A DNA stretch of 64,000 nt, from positions 841,001-905,000 of the forward strand of contig JAJTWR010000281.1 of the NCBI GenBank assembly GCA_021613335.1, read 5' to 3'. Positions 1 to 17,503 of this stretch are shown here, one piece after another. Under the pieces are notes generated by a model. It did not search any database. It saw only the letters and a list, made by a program, of their open reading frames with translations, and had not been told where the DNA came from. The stretch is from Whitmania pigra. Lineage: Eukaryota > Annelida > Clitellata > Hirudinida > Haemopidae. Positions within the stretch are counted from its first letter, which is position 1. Each line of letters opens with the position of its first letter. Position numbers and translations under genes: made by a program.

Positions 1-314
1 TGTTAGCGGAACAAATGAATGTTTACTCCACAAATATTGCTTGCTATCCATTATCCGATAATGACACCATTCATTGGCAAACCAGATTAATTAGAAAATT
101 CTATGAATAAATATAGCAATAAATGCTTTGGATGCTATGACTGCACGAATTAACCATTAACGTAAATCCTCTAAATGACTTAAATGTGAATTAATAACAA
201 GTTCCAATAAAAATATCTGAATGCGGGACTTGTGAAAACCGGATGATCGATCCTCCTAATGATGTTAATTATGAAATGAAAGATACAGAGACAAAGTTGC
301 AAATGGTTTCATAC

Positions 315-1164
315 CTCTAGCCGACAGTTTCTTTGTGTTGATGATCTTGGCGGCGTATTCGTGCCCCGTGGTCTTCTGAACACATCTTCTCACGATGGAG
401 AATGCACCCCTGATACATTCGATAAATGGTCAAGCCACGTTTTAAAGTCACAAATTAGGTTTAAATTCCCAGCTGGTACAAATTCCAACTGCATCTAAAT
501 TTGGGATTCAATGTTTTCTAATAAATATCAGTATTTAATGGAAGCATGTCATCATAAGTGTCCTCGTGAAATTATACATTTTATTGAAAAAATCTAAACC
601 GTTGATTACAGTGTCGAACAAATTATGAGTGAGCAAATAATTGGCAATGACTTGCCATTATATGAAATGAAATAAGTAATAAATTGCTCCTGACAATTTT
701 AGTTCCTTAATGCAATTAAAGTCAAAGCATCTCAGAAACGATTCATTTATGAGAAGATCCAAATTATCAAAGCAAATTCATATTTATGACTTATCAACCC
801 AACGGCAAACAAATTGCGCGTGTGGTTAATGCTTAAACCGAGAAAACAAAGCCCAGTAATTCATATAATGATGTGCTCCATAACCCATGATGCTGAAAGT
901 CAAATTTGCTTATGTCTAACATAACATAACATTAAGTTATAGTGGTTTAAGGAGACTAATGTCTGTGTAATAAACTGGATTCATTAAAAAAAAAAAACAT
1001 GTTTACAAAATTTACATTTTCAAATGCCAATGCATTACGATACCTATCGAAGAATTAAATTAGCCATCGACTTAACAAATCCCAAAGTAAATTACTCACT
1101 TTCCCAACTCCTCCTTCAAATCATAAAAATCGCTAATTTTTCCAGGCGTCGACTGACTTGACAT
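315..1164 (-). CDS. CAMK2: CaMKII-like protein kinase, first two coding exons (partial, continues past left edge)
   Basis: This is the amino-terminal part of a calcium/calmodulin-dependent protein kinase II. Exon 1 (1164 down to 1100, 65 nt) starts at the ATG ending at 1162 and encodes 21 residues ending in KEELG plus two bases, then a GTGAGT donor. Exon 2 (409 down to 315, 95 nt) follows an AG acceptor and encodes [18 protein letters not shown] and [13 protein letters not shown], then a GTATG donor. The joined sequence carries the glycine-rich ATP loop (GKGAF) and the AAK lysine of kinase subdomain II. The phase-2 junction and the 95-nt exon match what I recall of vertebrate CAMK2 genes. The intron is about 690 bp. 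The catalytic loop, regulatory segment and hub domain lie outside the window. Other CaMK-family kinases are less likely, because the [10 protein letters not shown] stretch is typical of CaMKII. Confidence 0.88.
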
Positions 1165-3473
1165 TTTCGACAACTTTGGTTTTGAGAAGTTAAATATATC
1201 AGCATAGAAGAACAAGATCAGTCCCTCCCCAACACAATATTACTGTTCATCACAACAGCTCGCAAGCTGTGCCAAGCAAGTCCAAACGATCGATAGCCAA
1301 CACGCTCCTCTCCTGTGTGCCGCTTAGTAATCCACTTTTTTCCCCATAAACTTTTGTAATTTTATAAACATAAATCAGTTCTCTGAGTTTTAAATGAGTT
1401 TATAACTGAACCAACGGCTAGTGTCCGGGATGGATAATTAGCTTGGTTATTGTAAATGCTTAATTGGACTTGTTAAGGACGTCCTAACAAGTTTATATAT
1501 ATTTTTTAATATTTACTGACTACTATTCTAATTATGAGATTGATTTTCATTAAAGGTTTGCAAAGTGGCTCATCTGCCTGCTGCAGCGTTTATTGAATCT
1601 TCCAGGTATAACCACCTTGCAATGTTGCTTTCCAGCTTAAGTAAGGTTGCGCGCTAAACAACTTTGGTGAAGTGGTAGAGGTTGGACTAGATAATACCCC
1701 CTACTTAGATGTCCATGGTATATTATATTTTAAATGACTTGCGGAAATCACATAGAATAACTCTTAAAACGTACTAGTACATCAACTCGAGGGGATGATG
1801 CCGTAAAATAGAAGCATTTTTGAAATGCCAATGGTGACAACATTAATCTCATTCAAGCTCCTAGATAACGGTTTCAGGTGAATGCGCGCTGCAGCGGAAC
1901 CATAAATAATAAAGCGCAAATCGTGCGGATTTATTGACAAAGTGCTTGATCTACAATAAATAGTTTTAACGTCAACAAGGACACGGATTTATCAGTATCT
2001 CGCCGTAGACATTATGTGAATTAGCTAAGCGTCAATTTACAATTGAGAGAATTTTCAAGTCCTCAGCCCTTTCACGTAATCAACTAGAGGAGAAAACATC
2101 AGGAGAATCAAAGGGCTGAAGCGTTGGAATATCTGAGGACCCCTGTCGCAATTAACTGGATTTCTCTTTTTTTTTTTTTTTTTTGAGTGCCCTCCCCTTC
2201 GGACAATGTCTCAAAGGCATTTTTAGGAACAGAAAATAACAAACTTAGTCTAAGTCTCCCCATCACTAATTTAATTTTTAAAGGTAATGCAGTAACTATT
2301 ATAAAATATGAGATAAATAATCCGTGCAACACATATAAATAATTTAGTAGCACAAATGCTCATTTATTGTAAAAATTCAAAACACCTAAAAAGTGACAGT
2401 CATGCACAATTGTAAATAACTAACAACAACAAATAAAAATCAAATGCGAAAATAAGGCCCGAAACCGGAAAATGTGAACGCTGCCTTCTTGAATATCTAA
2501 ACATTGTAGTCTCGTCTGCAACAACCAGCAGATCAAATAACAAGCCTTATGTGATGGATTGAATGGGAATTGTTTCCAGTAAGACTTCTCAGACCTCCTT
2601 GGAAACCTTTCCAATGTCAATCCACCACGAGAGGCTTCTCAGTGCTGGTCGGATTAAAAAAGACAGTGCAAGATGCGAAAGATGTTTGGTGTGAGATTAT
2701 GTACACTTTAAAACTATACTAGCTCCTTTGAAAGTATTTTTAAAGCTGCCATTAATGCCCCTGATTCTCTCTAAAGCAAAACTTTCTGGGGACAGATGCA
2801 TCTGAGAATGAAGTTTTTCACAAAATACCTAAAGAGGAATGTGAGACCCTAAGAGTTGAGGTGAACAAAATGTACATTCTGGAGTTCAAAAGAACTGCCG
2901 GTGAATGAATTAACTGTACAACTGGAAGAAATGCAGCACATACTGAAATTTTGCAAGAAACGTGGTGAAATGCATAAAGATGCTCAGGATCACAATCTCC
3001 TAGATAAAACAAGGCATCATGTGGAAAGTGTACTTGTGAACACTTAGGACAGCAAGCTGTGCGTCAACAAATACAAGCTGATTTTCCATCAGTAAAACAT
3101 CGTGGTTTTATATTCTATGGGCAGTAGATCTCACCTACTTCAAGCCTGTAAACAGACCAGACATTTCTCAAGGACAGCCTACCAGAGGAGCTAGTAACTA
3201 GTGTTGAGCCAGAGTTAAAGGAAGGAGTTTTTCAAAAACGCCTCCCTCAAAAATCTCCATGGCTCTTGATGTGCACTGTCTTTTCTTTTAATTTTTGACC
3301 AGCTTAATCAAGAAGGCATGCCTGGTCAAATGTTTGTGAGTATATCCAAGAATATCAACCAACTGAATTGATCAGCAATAAAAAGCAAGGCAAGTCCTAA
3401 GTAAAAATAATTCTAGAAAAACTAAGTCTTAAAAACTCCGATTTAAAAAGAGATTTCCATTACTCAATGAGGC
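1165..3473. other. Upstream of CaMKII: presumed promoter, a poly(T) run and decayed sequence
   Basis: About 1165-1330 is the presumed 5' UTR and promoter of the CaMKII-like gene; it is less AT-rich than its surroundings, but no clear core element was seen. A run of 18 T at 2167-2184 could be the poly(A) tail of a minus-strand retroposed copy. From about 2640 to 3390 the plus strand has coding-like stretches broken by stops and frame changes (listed separately). The rest shows nothing recognisable. Confidence 0.4.
2640..3390 (+). pseudogene. Decayed coding-like stretch, family unknown
   Basis: Plus-strand translation gives several open, charged, coiled-coil-like pieces in different frames (for example around 2790-2910 and 2905-3040), separated by stops and apparent frameshifts. 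One piece reads VNELTVQLEEMQHILKFCKK. The pattern fits an old pseudogene or transposon remnant, but I recognise no family. It may also be chance. Confidence 0.25.
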
Positions 3474-8721
<5,248 letters not shown>

Positions 8722-10502
8722 TTTTTCAAAACTAGATGCAATAAAGACGTTGTGCCTGGCTTCACCTCAGATGCAACGTATCTCCATGAAGTCATAAATA
8801 GTTAATTAGAACTTATTAAAATATTCTTAACATCATCAATCCAATAAAACCCTATTGTTCAAATGAGTAGACGAAGGATTATGGAAATGAGTTTTATAAA
8901 TAGTCTGCATGAACTTCACCAGCCTGCTGCGCCTGTACTCCGAGTACAGCAGCTGCGAAGGGGCCGTTATATTATAGCTCGCCGAACCGCTTGCACTTTC
9001 TAGATATAAACTAGGTGACGATATGTAATTGGTCATTATCAACCAATTATATGACATATTTCCATGATTGAACTTTTCCAAGATACTCTCTCCAGGCGCT
9101 CTACTTCCTTCTTAGGTTGTGACATTTGAATGTTGCATGATAGTATGTGGATTACCAAGCAAACCAATTATTAATGATAAATCTGAGACTATTAACAACT
9201 ATTTGCATTGTGATAGACTTTTTTTTATAGTTATTCTACGAAATTTCTTTTTCGGTTCGCATCGCATTTTCGCTTTTTATGGATGTTGCTTGAAAATATT
9301 TGCAAACTTCTCTAGGAAAAAGTTCTTGTGATTTTTTGTACGTGAGGTGAAAAATAAAATTCACAAGCGTTGAGCAGTGAAAGCAGGCTCACATCGTTGC
9401 AAATTGGTTTTAGGATGTTGAATGAAGGTTAGCACCTGGCGTCATTTTATTAGCAATTGCTCAGGAGTCGCCTGCAAATGTAATAACCTGTTACCTGATG
9501 AGAAGAAAACGGAACAAAAGTGATATTTTACAATTTTACGTTGGAATTTTTTTGGCTGTTTACAATATTTTTGTAATATCTATAATATTTATAATATTGC
9601 ATCCACTTTTCTTTTTGTGCAAAATTTTTTTTACTGATTGATGGGTAGTGCACTGCATCAGGGCGATCTTTTTACCCTGATTTTTTTAGATCAGGGAGCG
9701 AGAGTATTTATTTCAAGGCACATAATATCAATAAAACATAGAGCTATTATGTTTTTAGTTTAGTATTTAATAATAGTACTTAACTGGTTATCATTTGCAG
9801 CTTTTATGTCAATGATAAATTTTCAATATTCCTGAAATCGGCAATTGTTCATCCTTCTTGAAACTTACAAGTCGAGTGTATCATGCAAAGAACAGAATTT
9901 TGCTAAAACTTTTTAAAATGGTAAAAACAAACAAATTGAAAAGAAGGTTATGACAAAAGGGAACAATGGAACTCGTCAACAAAATAATGGAAATAAAGAA
10001 TTCCTACAAAAAATTGGGAGGTCTTTGAAGGATAACGAACCAGACGAGATGTTATGTAACATATTTCCGCATTTCTACATTTAATTGCATCGGCAAATTA
10101 TATATTATATTTTATATATATTCATTATTTATGCCATATTTGCACGGACTCGCTTTATTTCCATTATTTCATATTTTAATTTTTTTAACCTGATTTTACG
10201 AGCACTTCGTAATTTTTCAATAGCCTTTAATCTGTCTCAGAGTGTTGAGGATATCGCTTCCCAAGATTAATCATGAAAACATGATTTCTTGTCAAATCAC
10301 TGAGTTTAACTTCAAAAGCATATGGAAGCGATAATCAGAGACGTCATTTCAGCTTTCCCCAAGGGGCAAAACCTTTCACAACCTTAGATGACTTTTTTTA
10401 TATCCAACAATTTTAAAACAACCACAAAGATTACAAAAGCGATATTTATTCCCATAAAATAGACAAAACTTTTTGAAAAATATGAGTAAATCTAAAAAAG
10501 AA
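8722..10502. other. Region between DDX3 and the CFAP119-like gene
   Basis: Just upstream of the DDX3 start is its presumed promoter and 5' UTR. A short GC-richer patch at 8910-8990 is open on both strands without a recognisable product. The remaining 1.4 kb is AT-rich with only short chance ORFs. Confidence 0.4.
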
Positions 10503-12084
10503 TCATTGTTGTGCCTTAGGCTTTTTCTCTTTTGCTGAAGGTTTATTTTCTGTTTTCTCCAGCAACTTGCCAATCTCCGAAGTCTCCATTCTTTTTCCAA
10601 TTTCTTCCTCGGTCTGCTTTATCTGCTCCTCAACTTTCACTTTGATCTGCCTCAGTTCCTCTGCTAAGTGCTTTCTTATGAGGGACTTCAACTCACTTGT
10701 GACCTCTGTGAGAAAGATTTTTATTTTGCAAATTTTAAACTCTGAACACTCTGATATCATACATCTATTAGCCAAACCTGCTTCTGGAAGTTTTCCAGCA
10801 CCATCTTCCGTCTCTTGGTCTTTCTGAGGTCCTCCAGCCATTTCTTCGGGAACTTCAGTCGCTAGGATTGGTCGGATTGATTTGATGTTAATGATTGATG
10901 CATGAGATGCTGATTTACATGACCATTGATTGATTAATATTATAGAATTTATTTGTTTGTCAAAACCAATAATTAAAATAATAAAAATGATCTAAAACAA
11001 TAGTAAATAAATGAAATGAAATTAATGCAAAATATGAGCAACAAACCAGCTCTTTCTGGTGGTGGTGTCAAAGGAACTCCTTCATAATTTAATTTCAAAT
11101 CCAATGTGACCTTTCAATTTAATATAACAAATTATTTTATTTTTGATTCATATTTCAACTGGTGGTTGAAGTCAAGAGTTGTATGCTAATGGTTTAATGA
11201 TTGACAGTTAGAAAAAATACTTAAGAAAGACCCACTTTTTGAGTGAAGACAAATTTGTAAAGTTTATAGTGACGGAAGTACGAGTTGATTCCATACTCCA
11301 ATATTTGTTTTGCCTCCTGGGGACTGAACAAATCGATGCTGAAGGGTGGTCTCTTTGGAAAGAAGGTTTATTTTAATGATACCAAAGCTATTTTACTTTT
11401 AGAATGAAATTAGTTTTCATACTCTCACACTGTGACATATAACCATTTCTTTAAAAAATTGAAAGCAGTGTTCAAAATTGCCAAAAGGAGTTTCTGCAAA
11501 ATCAGATTAGTCAGGAATTTAAACCAAAATATACTTTTAAAAAAACTCAAAAAAATCAACAAATTACCTGTGCACACCTCATGGGTTTGCTTAAAAATTG
11601 AAAAAATCACGGATATTTGTTCTGCATTGAAACAAATCTCTTTTGCAAAAGTTGCCACATACGTGTACAAATCCATTAAAATTGCACATCTTTTATTTTC
11701 TTTATATCCATCTAAGCCAAAAATTTCTGCTAATTTTCTGAAATTAAAAAAATAATTTAAAGACCATGGAGAATGCAAACCCAATTTAAGGACTAAAACT
11801 TGGCAGGACTTCGATCAGCCTTTCAAAACAAAACTATAAGCATTATTTAGATGTTGACTAGAAGCAAATAACTTTTGCAGTTCTTCGATTGAAGCAGCTT
11901 CTTTGATCTGATTTGCATCTTTCATTTGAACGTCAACCCTGAACGATATTAAATTTGAGATTAAATAAAAATATGTCCAAGTAAATTGAAAGACCAAGTC
12001 AATCTACTCGCCATATTGAAATCTTTGCTTTGTGACGTCTCGGCTGAAAACGGAAGACAATTTCAGAACAGAAGTTTCCACCAT
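10503..12084 (-). CDS. CFAP119: CFAP119/CCDC189-like ciliary (C1a projection) protein, 8 exons
   Basis: Probable cilia- and flagella-associated protein of the CFAP119 (CCDC189, Chlamydomonas C1a-32-like) family, a central-apparatus component of motile cilia. Exons: 12084-12008, 11938-11873, 11737-11568, 11493-11423, 11352-11236, 11110-11047, 10861-10778, 10705-10503. They total 852 nt (283 aa plus stop) with GT-AG borders and consistent phases. The order is an acidic N-terminus, the EELQKKLAEIFGLDG segment created across the exon 2/3 junction, a helical middle (LMDLYTYVATFAKEICF), then ETPFGNFEHCFQFFKE, RPPFSIDLFSPQEAKQILEY and NSYFRHYKLYKFVFTQK. The last 65 or so residues are a lysine/glutamate-rich coiled coil. 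RPPFSIDLF and YFRHYKLYKFVFT are what point me to the family. This was recalled, not searched. The start ATG is the least certain part; an open stretch just upstream (12304-12110) could be an alternative first exon but does not join in phase. Confidence 0.72.
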
Positions 12085-14077
12085 TAGCAATATTTTCGAA
12101 AAAAACCTGTATTATTAGAGGAGGCGCTTTAGGACAATTTTTTGGAGGTTCTTGTAAAATTAATTCCCTCAGTATGCGATCCACTTCGTCCCTGCTCATA
12201 ATGTTGTGTCCCGTCGAGTGCTTCGAAAATTGCAATCCGTTGCCAGGAGCAACTGTCGTTTTCGAGCAAATGTAGGTAATTGTTTTCATTGTGAAAGATG
12301 TCAATCTATGAACACAAAGTATGTTTTATTACAAATAAAAATTTAAAAAAAACGATAAAGTAATTAAAAACAAAATTCTTGAACTGTTTGTAAAATACTT
12401 CTAAAGAGACATAAATGATTTTACCTGTAAAAAAACGTAATTGAAAAAAAATACATTTTAAAGCAAATGCCATTAACGTGCAAGCATTTGGTTGGGATAA
12501 AATGAGCGGCATTTAGGTGCAGGCGGCACAAATATGCTGGTTTTGATTCTGTACAGAGTCCGACTTATATATCCCCTTACTTCGTGTACTAAGCTAACAA
12601 ATATAATCTACTAATTTAACGACATTTATGAAAATAAAAAATTTAGTAAATGCCTTATGTAAATATCTAAATATTTTTTTATTTGTATTTGTTATTTAAA
12701 ACTTTTAGCATCACTGAGAACGTTATGATATCATCACAGATCTGAATCACAGATCTTTTTTATTTAGTGCGGATGACAAATGCTTCTTTCTCATAGGAGA
12801 CTTCCCCCGGGATTCTTCTGCCTTTGTAGATCTGTTTCACCATGTCATTCAATGGACACATCATTTCTTTTGTGATTACGAATTACAACTCTTCTTTTAT
12901 TTGTACCAATTTAGGAACTCTTGGTGATTGTAATAAAAGAGAAGAAGCGATTCAATTTCTTTCATTTTATGTTGGCCACGATGAAAATATCTCCTACATC
13001 TCCACTATGTAGAAAAAATCGACGAATCCAGCTGAGCATATTTGCTTCTAATGTCCTTCATTCATTCATTCTCTTTTTTTTATTTTTATTTCTTTTTTTT
13101 TGTTCTTCCATTGTTCAAACATTTACTTTTGGTCTGTAAAATCAAATCAAATTATTTGTTGTTGTTATTTTTTTTACATTTTGTTAGAATTGAATTTGCA
13201 AGAATCGTGCCTCGCTAATGGACACATTCCTTTCGTCTGTCCGTTAGGGAATCCCAGGTTTACTTTGCATGATGTAAGCTCAGATCCATTTAGAGGTAGT
13301 TTGTGATGCAAATAAATTATGAAAAGATTTCTAGAAACAACTAAGAATACAGTTCAGCAAATGCCAAAATATTACAATCAATTACTGGCCAAATGGACTA
13401 CATTTACGAAGGCTGTATCTGCAGAAAAAGATAATCTGCGTGAGTCCACAATTTCTGATCAAATGATGCAGGAATTAACATGCCCGAATTGGCCTTCAAA
13501 AATATAAAAAATGCAATCTTTTAAAATTATTTTCCTCTTAAGTTTCAGCAGATGGGGCGTTATAAGCGGTATCACTTCGTTTATGTCTCCCGTGGCAATT
13601 GTTCGGGCTTTTCGGATGTTTATTCTAAAAAACGCCAGTTTTACACACCAAGGCTATTTATGTTATGCCTAAAACTTTAAATTATTCAAAACAATTGAGC
13701 GATTGCTAATGCAACCTCTCTGTACCACCATCATCACAATCAGCAGAACACTTAGAACATCAAGTTTACAAATTGTCAAAGCATTGTGGAGCATCGTGAT
13801 TCTCTCGCAATCCATCATCATGCCATCTCTTAAACCACCATCACCATTCCAAGGACATCCAAGCAAAAGCAAGTGAATCATTCTTCATCTATGATCTCTT
13901 TTCCATGCTCCATCACGCAACTAACCTCCCCCCTTTTCCTTCAGTCTTCAGTTGGATCAACCTGCCATTTCATGTTCTCTCCAGCTCTTCAAAGCTCACT
14001 TTAAAAAGTCAATTAAGCTGAAGATATGCCATTACAACATTCAAATAAAATGCAATATGAATTTGAAAATGCAGTTC
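12085..14077. other. Intergenic stretch with a possible retroelement scrap
   Basis: The minus strand at 12304-12110 is open for about 65 codons and ends at a GT, but its phase does not fit the CFAP119-like exons. Short plus-strand ORFs lie at 12921-13306 without recognisable domains. The piece at 13319-13507 is listed separately. About 13690-13900 is rich in ATC/ATG triplets. Nothing else was seen. Confidence 0.35.
13187..13507 (+). pseudogene. Possible non-LTR retroelement fragment
   Basis: The plus strand encodes a 62-residue piece with MPKYYNQLLAKWTTF, which resembles the P-x-YY-x5-W segment seen downstream of the reverse transcriptase core in some LINE-like elements. Upstream, another frame reads NPRFTLHDVSSDPF. 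Stops separate the pieces, so it is not functional. The family assignment is a guess from one motif. Confidence 0.3.
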
Positions 14078-14430
<353 letters not shown>

Positions 14431-16485
14431 GAATGAATAAATTAATGAATGAATGAATGAAATATCCGACAACATTAACAAATGAATCTTCTTTCCTACA
14501 TTAATGAATTATTTCTTAAAACAGTTTCGAAAAGCTTCTTGCGTGATGCCGTGGGAAGGGAATGAAGTGATGGGAGGAATGACTTATTTCCAACGAAAAC
14601 GAAAATATTTGCTGAACTAAACTTTCACTTAATTTCTCAATTATGTGGGATAAAACACACAAAAAATTAAAAGCTGAATAGAATCGTAACAAATTTTTTT
14701 GTTGAAATGTTATTTTAATATCAATTAATTATTTTAATTTACTAATAAATTAATTATTTGCTTGACAAAACGCATAAATGAGTGAATAACTGTGCAGGCA
14801 TTTTAACTCCGCAATTTATCAAAACTAATCAAAAAATAAATATTTATTTATCATGTTACCATTCAAATGTCTTGGTTGAAATAATTGTTTATAAATCCGC
14901 TTCAAATAACTATGTAATGTAACATTTGATTTTTAAAAAGTATGACATCGTGCATATGGCGCTATTGCAGCGCCGCTATATAAATGAAGTTACAAAATAA
15001 ACAAACAATAATGGAAAACAAATTCTTTTAAAATTAGCAATTGAATAGATTCGATTTTTATTTTATCTCAATTTGATTTATTTTATTTAATATGAGTTAA
15101 TTTTGTTAGAATTAATTGAAATTATAAGTTGTTTTCATCCCACAATTGTTCAAAAGCATTCATTTTTAATCGGCAAAATTTCTTGGCCAACTTTTATTAT
15201 TTTTTCGTTTTTATGTTCTCGTAAAGGTGAATCGTTGTATTTACAATGTCAATAGTAATAAAAACAAAGAAAAAAGTAATATTTCCACTCATAAAGATAA
15301 TAACAATAATTATAATAACAAGTTTTATATTTTAAAATATTTAAAATTGTTGTTTTTAGTCATTTTTCCGCAAATTTAGGTTTTAATAAAAAAAAAATCG
15401 ATTTTTAATTGTTAATTAATATTATTTATTTGTAACTATTTTATTTATTTAAGAACGTGTTATTTAATTTGCTTTTTTACGTAAACCAACATTGAGATGT
15501 CACCAAAAAGATTGTTTCATTAAATAACGCCATTCATTAAACTAAGTTTAAAATCAAAATACTTTACTCACATTATTACCAAGTTAATCATTAGATAATT
15601 ATCTCCAATAGTCGCAACAAATTTTTTTTAAATATTTAAATTAATTAAAAAAAAAAAATAACCTATTGAGAAACAAAAGAGTTTGAATAATCACAGTAAT
15701 TAACATAATTGTGTTTTAGAGACCCAATTCAATAATTTGTCGTGGAAAATATCTCAATAATCGACCATTAATGTAAGCTTGTTTGTCATTCAGAGCCCAA
15801 TAAACTATCAAATCTTCGCAAGAATTACGACTCTAAGTTAAATTTGATAGACCAGAGAGGTGACATAAATTCTGGATTAAACGTGGGATTCCAATGCCGA
15901 CTAGGCGGATGATATAAGGGGCTGAGGATGCGGTTCGATGGAGTTGGGCGAACCCTGGTGAGAAATGTCTTGTCGGTTCAATGATGGAGGGTTCACGCAC
16001 CAATGAAGATGGAAAATAGTTCACCACCCATTCCAGTTTGTATTCTCTGAAAATTGAAATTCTGCGAGAAAGTATCCAGAAAATAATGAAGAAATTTTAA
16101 TTTAAAAGTGCACCGCTTTCGTTTACGATTTTCCGACTTTCTCGTGTCTGGAATTAGTTATACTTCAATTTTAACTAATTAAACATATTAATAGGTGTAA
16201 TATTATTACAGTAAATATTTAATGTAGTAACAACATAATTACGAATTAGACATATTAAAAGATCACAAAAACAATAATCCCATCATCCATTTTGATGTCA
16301 GCTTGTAATTTGTCAACGCAGTTGACGTTTCCTGAAAATCTTCTGCATTTTCTGCATTTTTTGCATTTATTATATTTTAAATTGGAGAAATCCTGAATAA
16401 TTCAAATTTGTATATTTATTTCAGATCCATAATTGATAAATCATTCGTTTGATAATATAACAATTATAGCTAATATCTTCGTCAT
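14431..16485. other. AT-rich intergenic sequence with a GC-richer patch
   Basis: Mostly AT-rich without recognisable content. At 15835-16035 a distinctly less AT-rich patch is open on the minus strand for 64 codons (starting MVNYFPSSLVREPS) and nearly open on the plus strand. I do not recognise a product. It may be a repeat fragment or a lone exon. Confidence 0.35.
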
Positions 16486-17503
16486 CATAACTATGGTGAC
16501 CCGTCATAACAGCCCGGCGACAGAATAGCCCCGACAAAACAGCCCCGTCAAAATAGCACGGCGTCAAAATGGCCCAGTCAAAATAGCCCCGACAAAATAG
16601 CCCGGCGACAACATAGCCCAGGACAAAACAACCCGGCGACAAAATAGCTCGGCGACATAATAGCCCCGTCAAAATAGCCCCATGATAACTCCATGTCAAA
16701 GTATTTTTTAAAAATGTTGTGAAACTGAATCAAAATTTAATTCGAAATTAGTGGCTTGAATGCTTTGATCATTTTGAGTATTGTTTGTTGTTATTATTGT
16801 TCTCCAGAAGTTTAATTTGCATAGTCTTGCTTATTCAAATTTGTATCTGGCTTACAAATTTGTGTTGACATTATCCTGATCACAAGTTGCTTGTGAGGGG
16901 TCGTTTTCAAAATTGAAATACGTTTTGAACAGATTAAGAAATTTTCTGAACCAGTCAATTCTACGATCATTCATGCTGATGTCTTATGAGAAAGACTCTT
17001 TTCCAAGAATCAATAACAATGAAATCATTGATGTTTTAGCATCGACTAGTGAAACGATGAAAAAGCTGTTATAATAGTTAATAGTGGATAGAAATTTTAG
17101 ACTCTAGTGTTTCTTATGTTTAAGTTGATCAAAGTAGGAGTTAAATAAAAGTTCCCGGGCCGGTTTTTTAAGCCAGTCCGACCCTGGTGACAGGGCTGTT
17201 TTGACGGGGCTGTTTTGACGGGGCTATTTTGTCGCCGGGCTATTTTGTCGCCGGGTTGTTTTGTCCTGGGCTATTTCGTCGCCGGGCTATTTTGTCGGGG
17301 CTATTTTGACGGGGCCATTTTGACGGGATTTTCCCGTCCTGGGCTATTTTGACGCCGGGCTGTTTCGACGGGGCTGTTTTGTCGGGGCGGTTTTGTCGGG
17401 GCTGTTTTGTCTTGAGCTATTTTGACGCCGGGCTGTTTTGACGGGGCTGTTTTGTCGGGGCTATTCTGTCGCCGGGCTGTTATGACGGGGTGCCCATAAC
17501 TAT
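16486..17503. mobile_element. Non-autonomous Mutator-like (MULE-type) DNA transposon with inverted minisatellite arms
   Basis: The element spans 16495-17494 (1000 bp). It is flanked by a perfect 9-bp duplication CATAACTAT at 16486-16494 and 17495-17503. The ends are inverted repeats: GGTGACCCGTCATAACAGCC on the left and, reverse complemented, GGCACCCCGTCATAACAGCC on the right, staying similar for about 70 bp. Each arm is an array of about 20-22-bp units (variants of CCCCGTCAAAATAGC and CCCGGCGACAAAATAGC): about 16505-16682 on the left and 17180-17490 in opposite orientation on the right. The AT-rich centre has no long ORF. A 9-bp duplication with long inverted ends is the usual signature of Mutator-like elements; the superfamily is inferred from that alone. 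Confidence 0.82.

Noticed and set aside
11999..12304. 101-codon minus-strand ORF upstream of the CFAP119-like gene
   Set aside because: It is open and ends near a possible donor, but joining it to the next exon breaks the phase needed downstream. Kept only as a possible alternative first exon.
16421..16699. 92-codon minus-strand ORF with repeated LCRR/ILSG units
   Set aside because: By-product of the minisatellite arm of the Mutator-like element.
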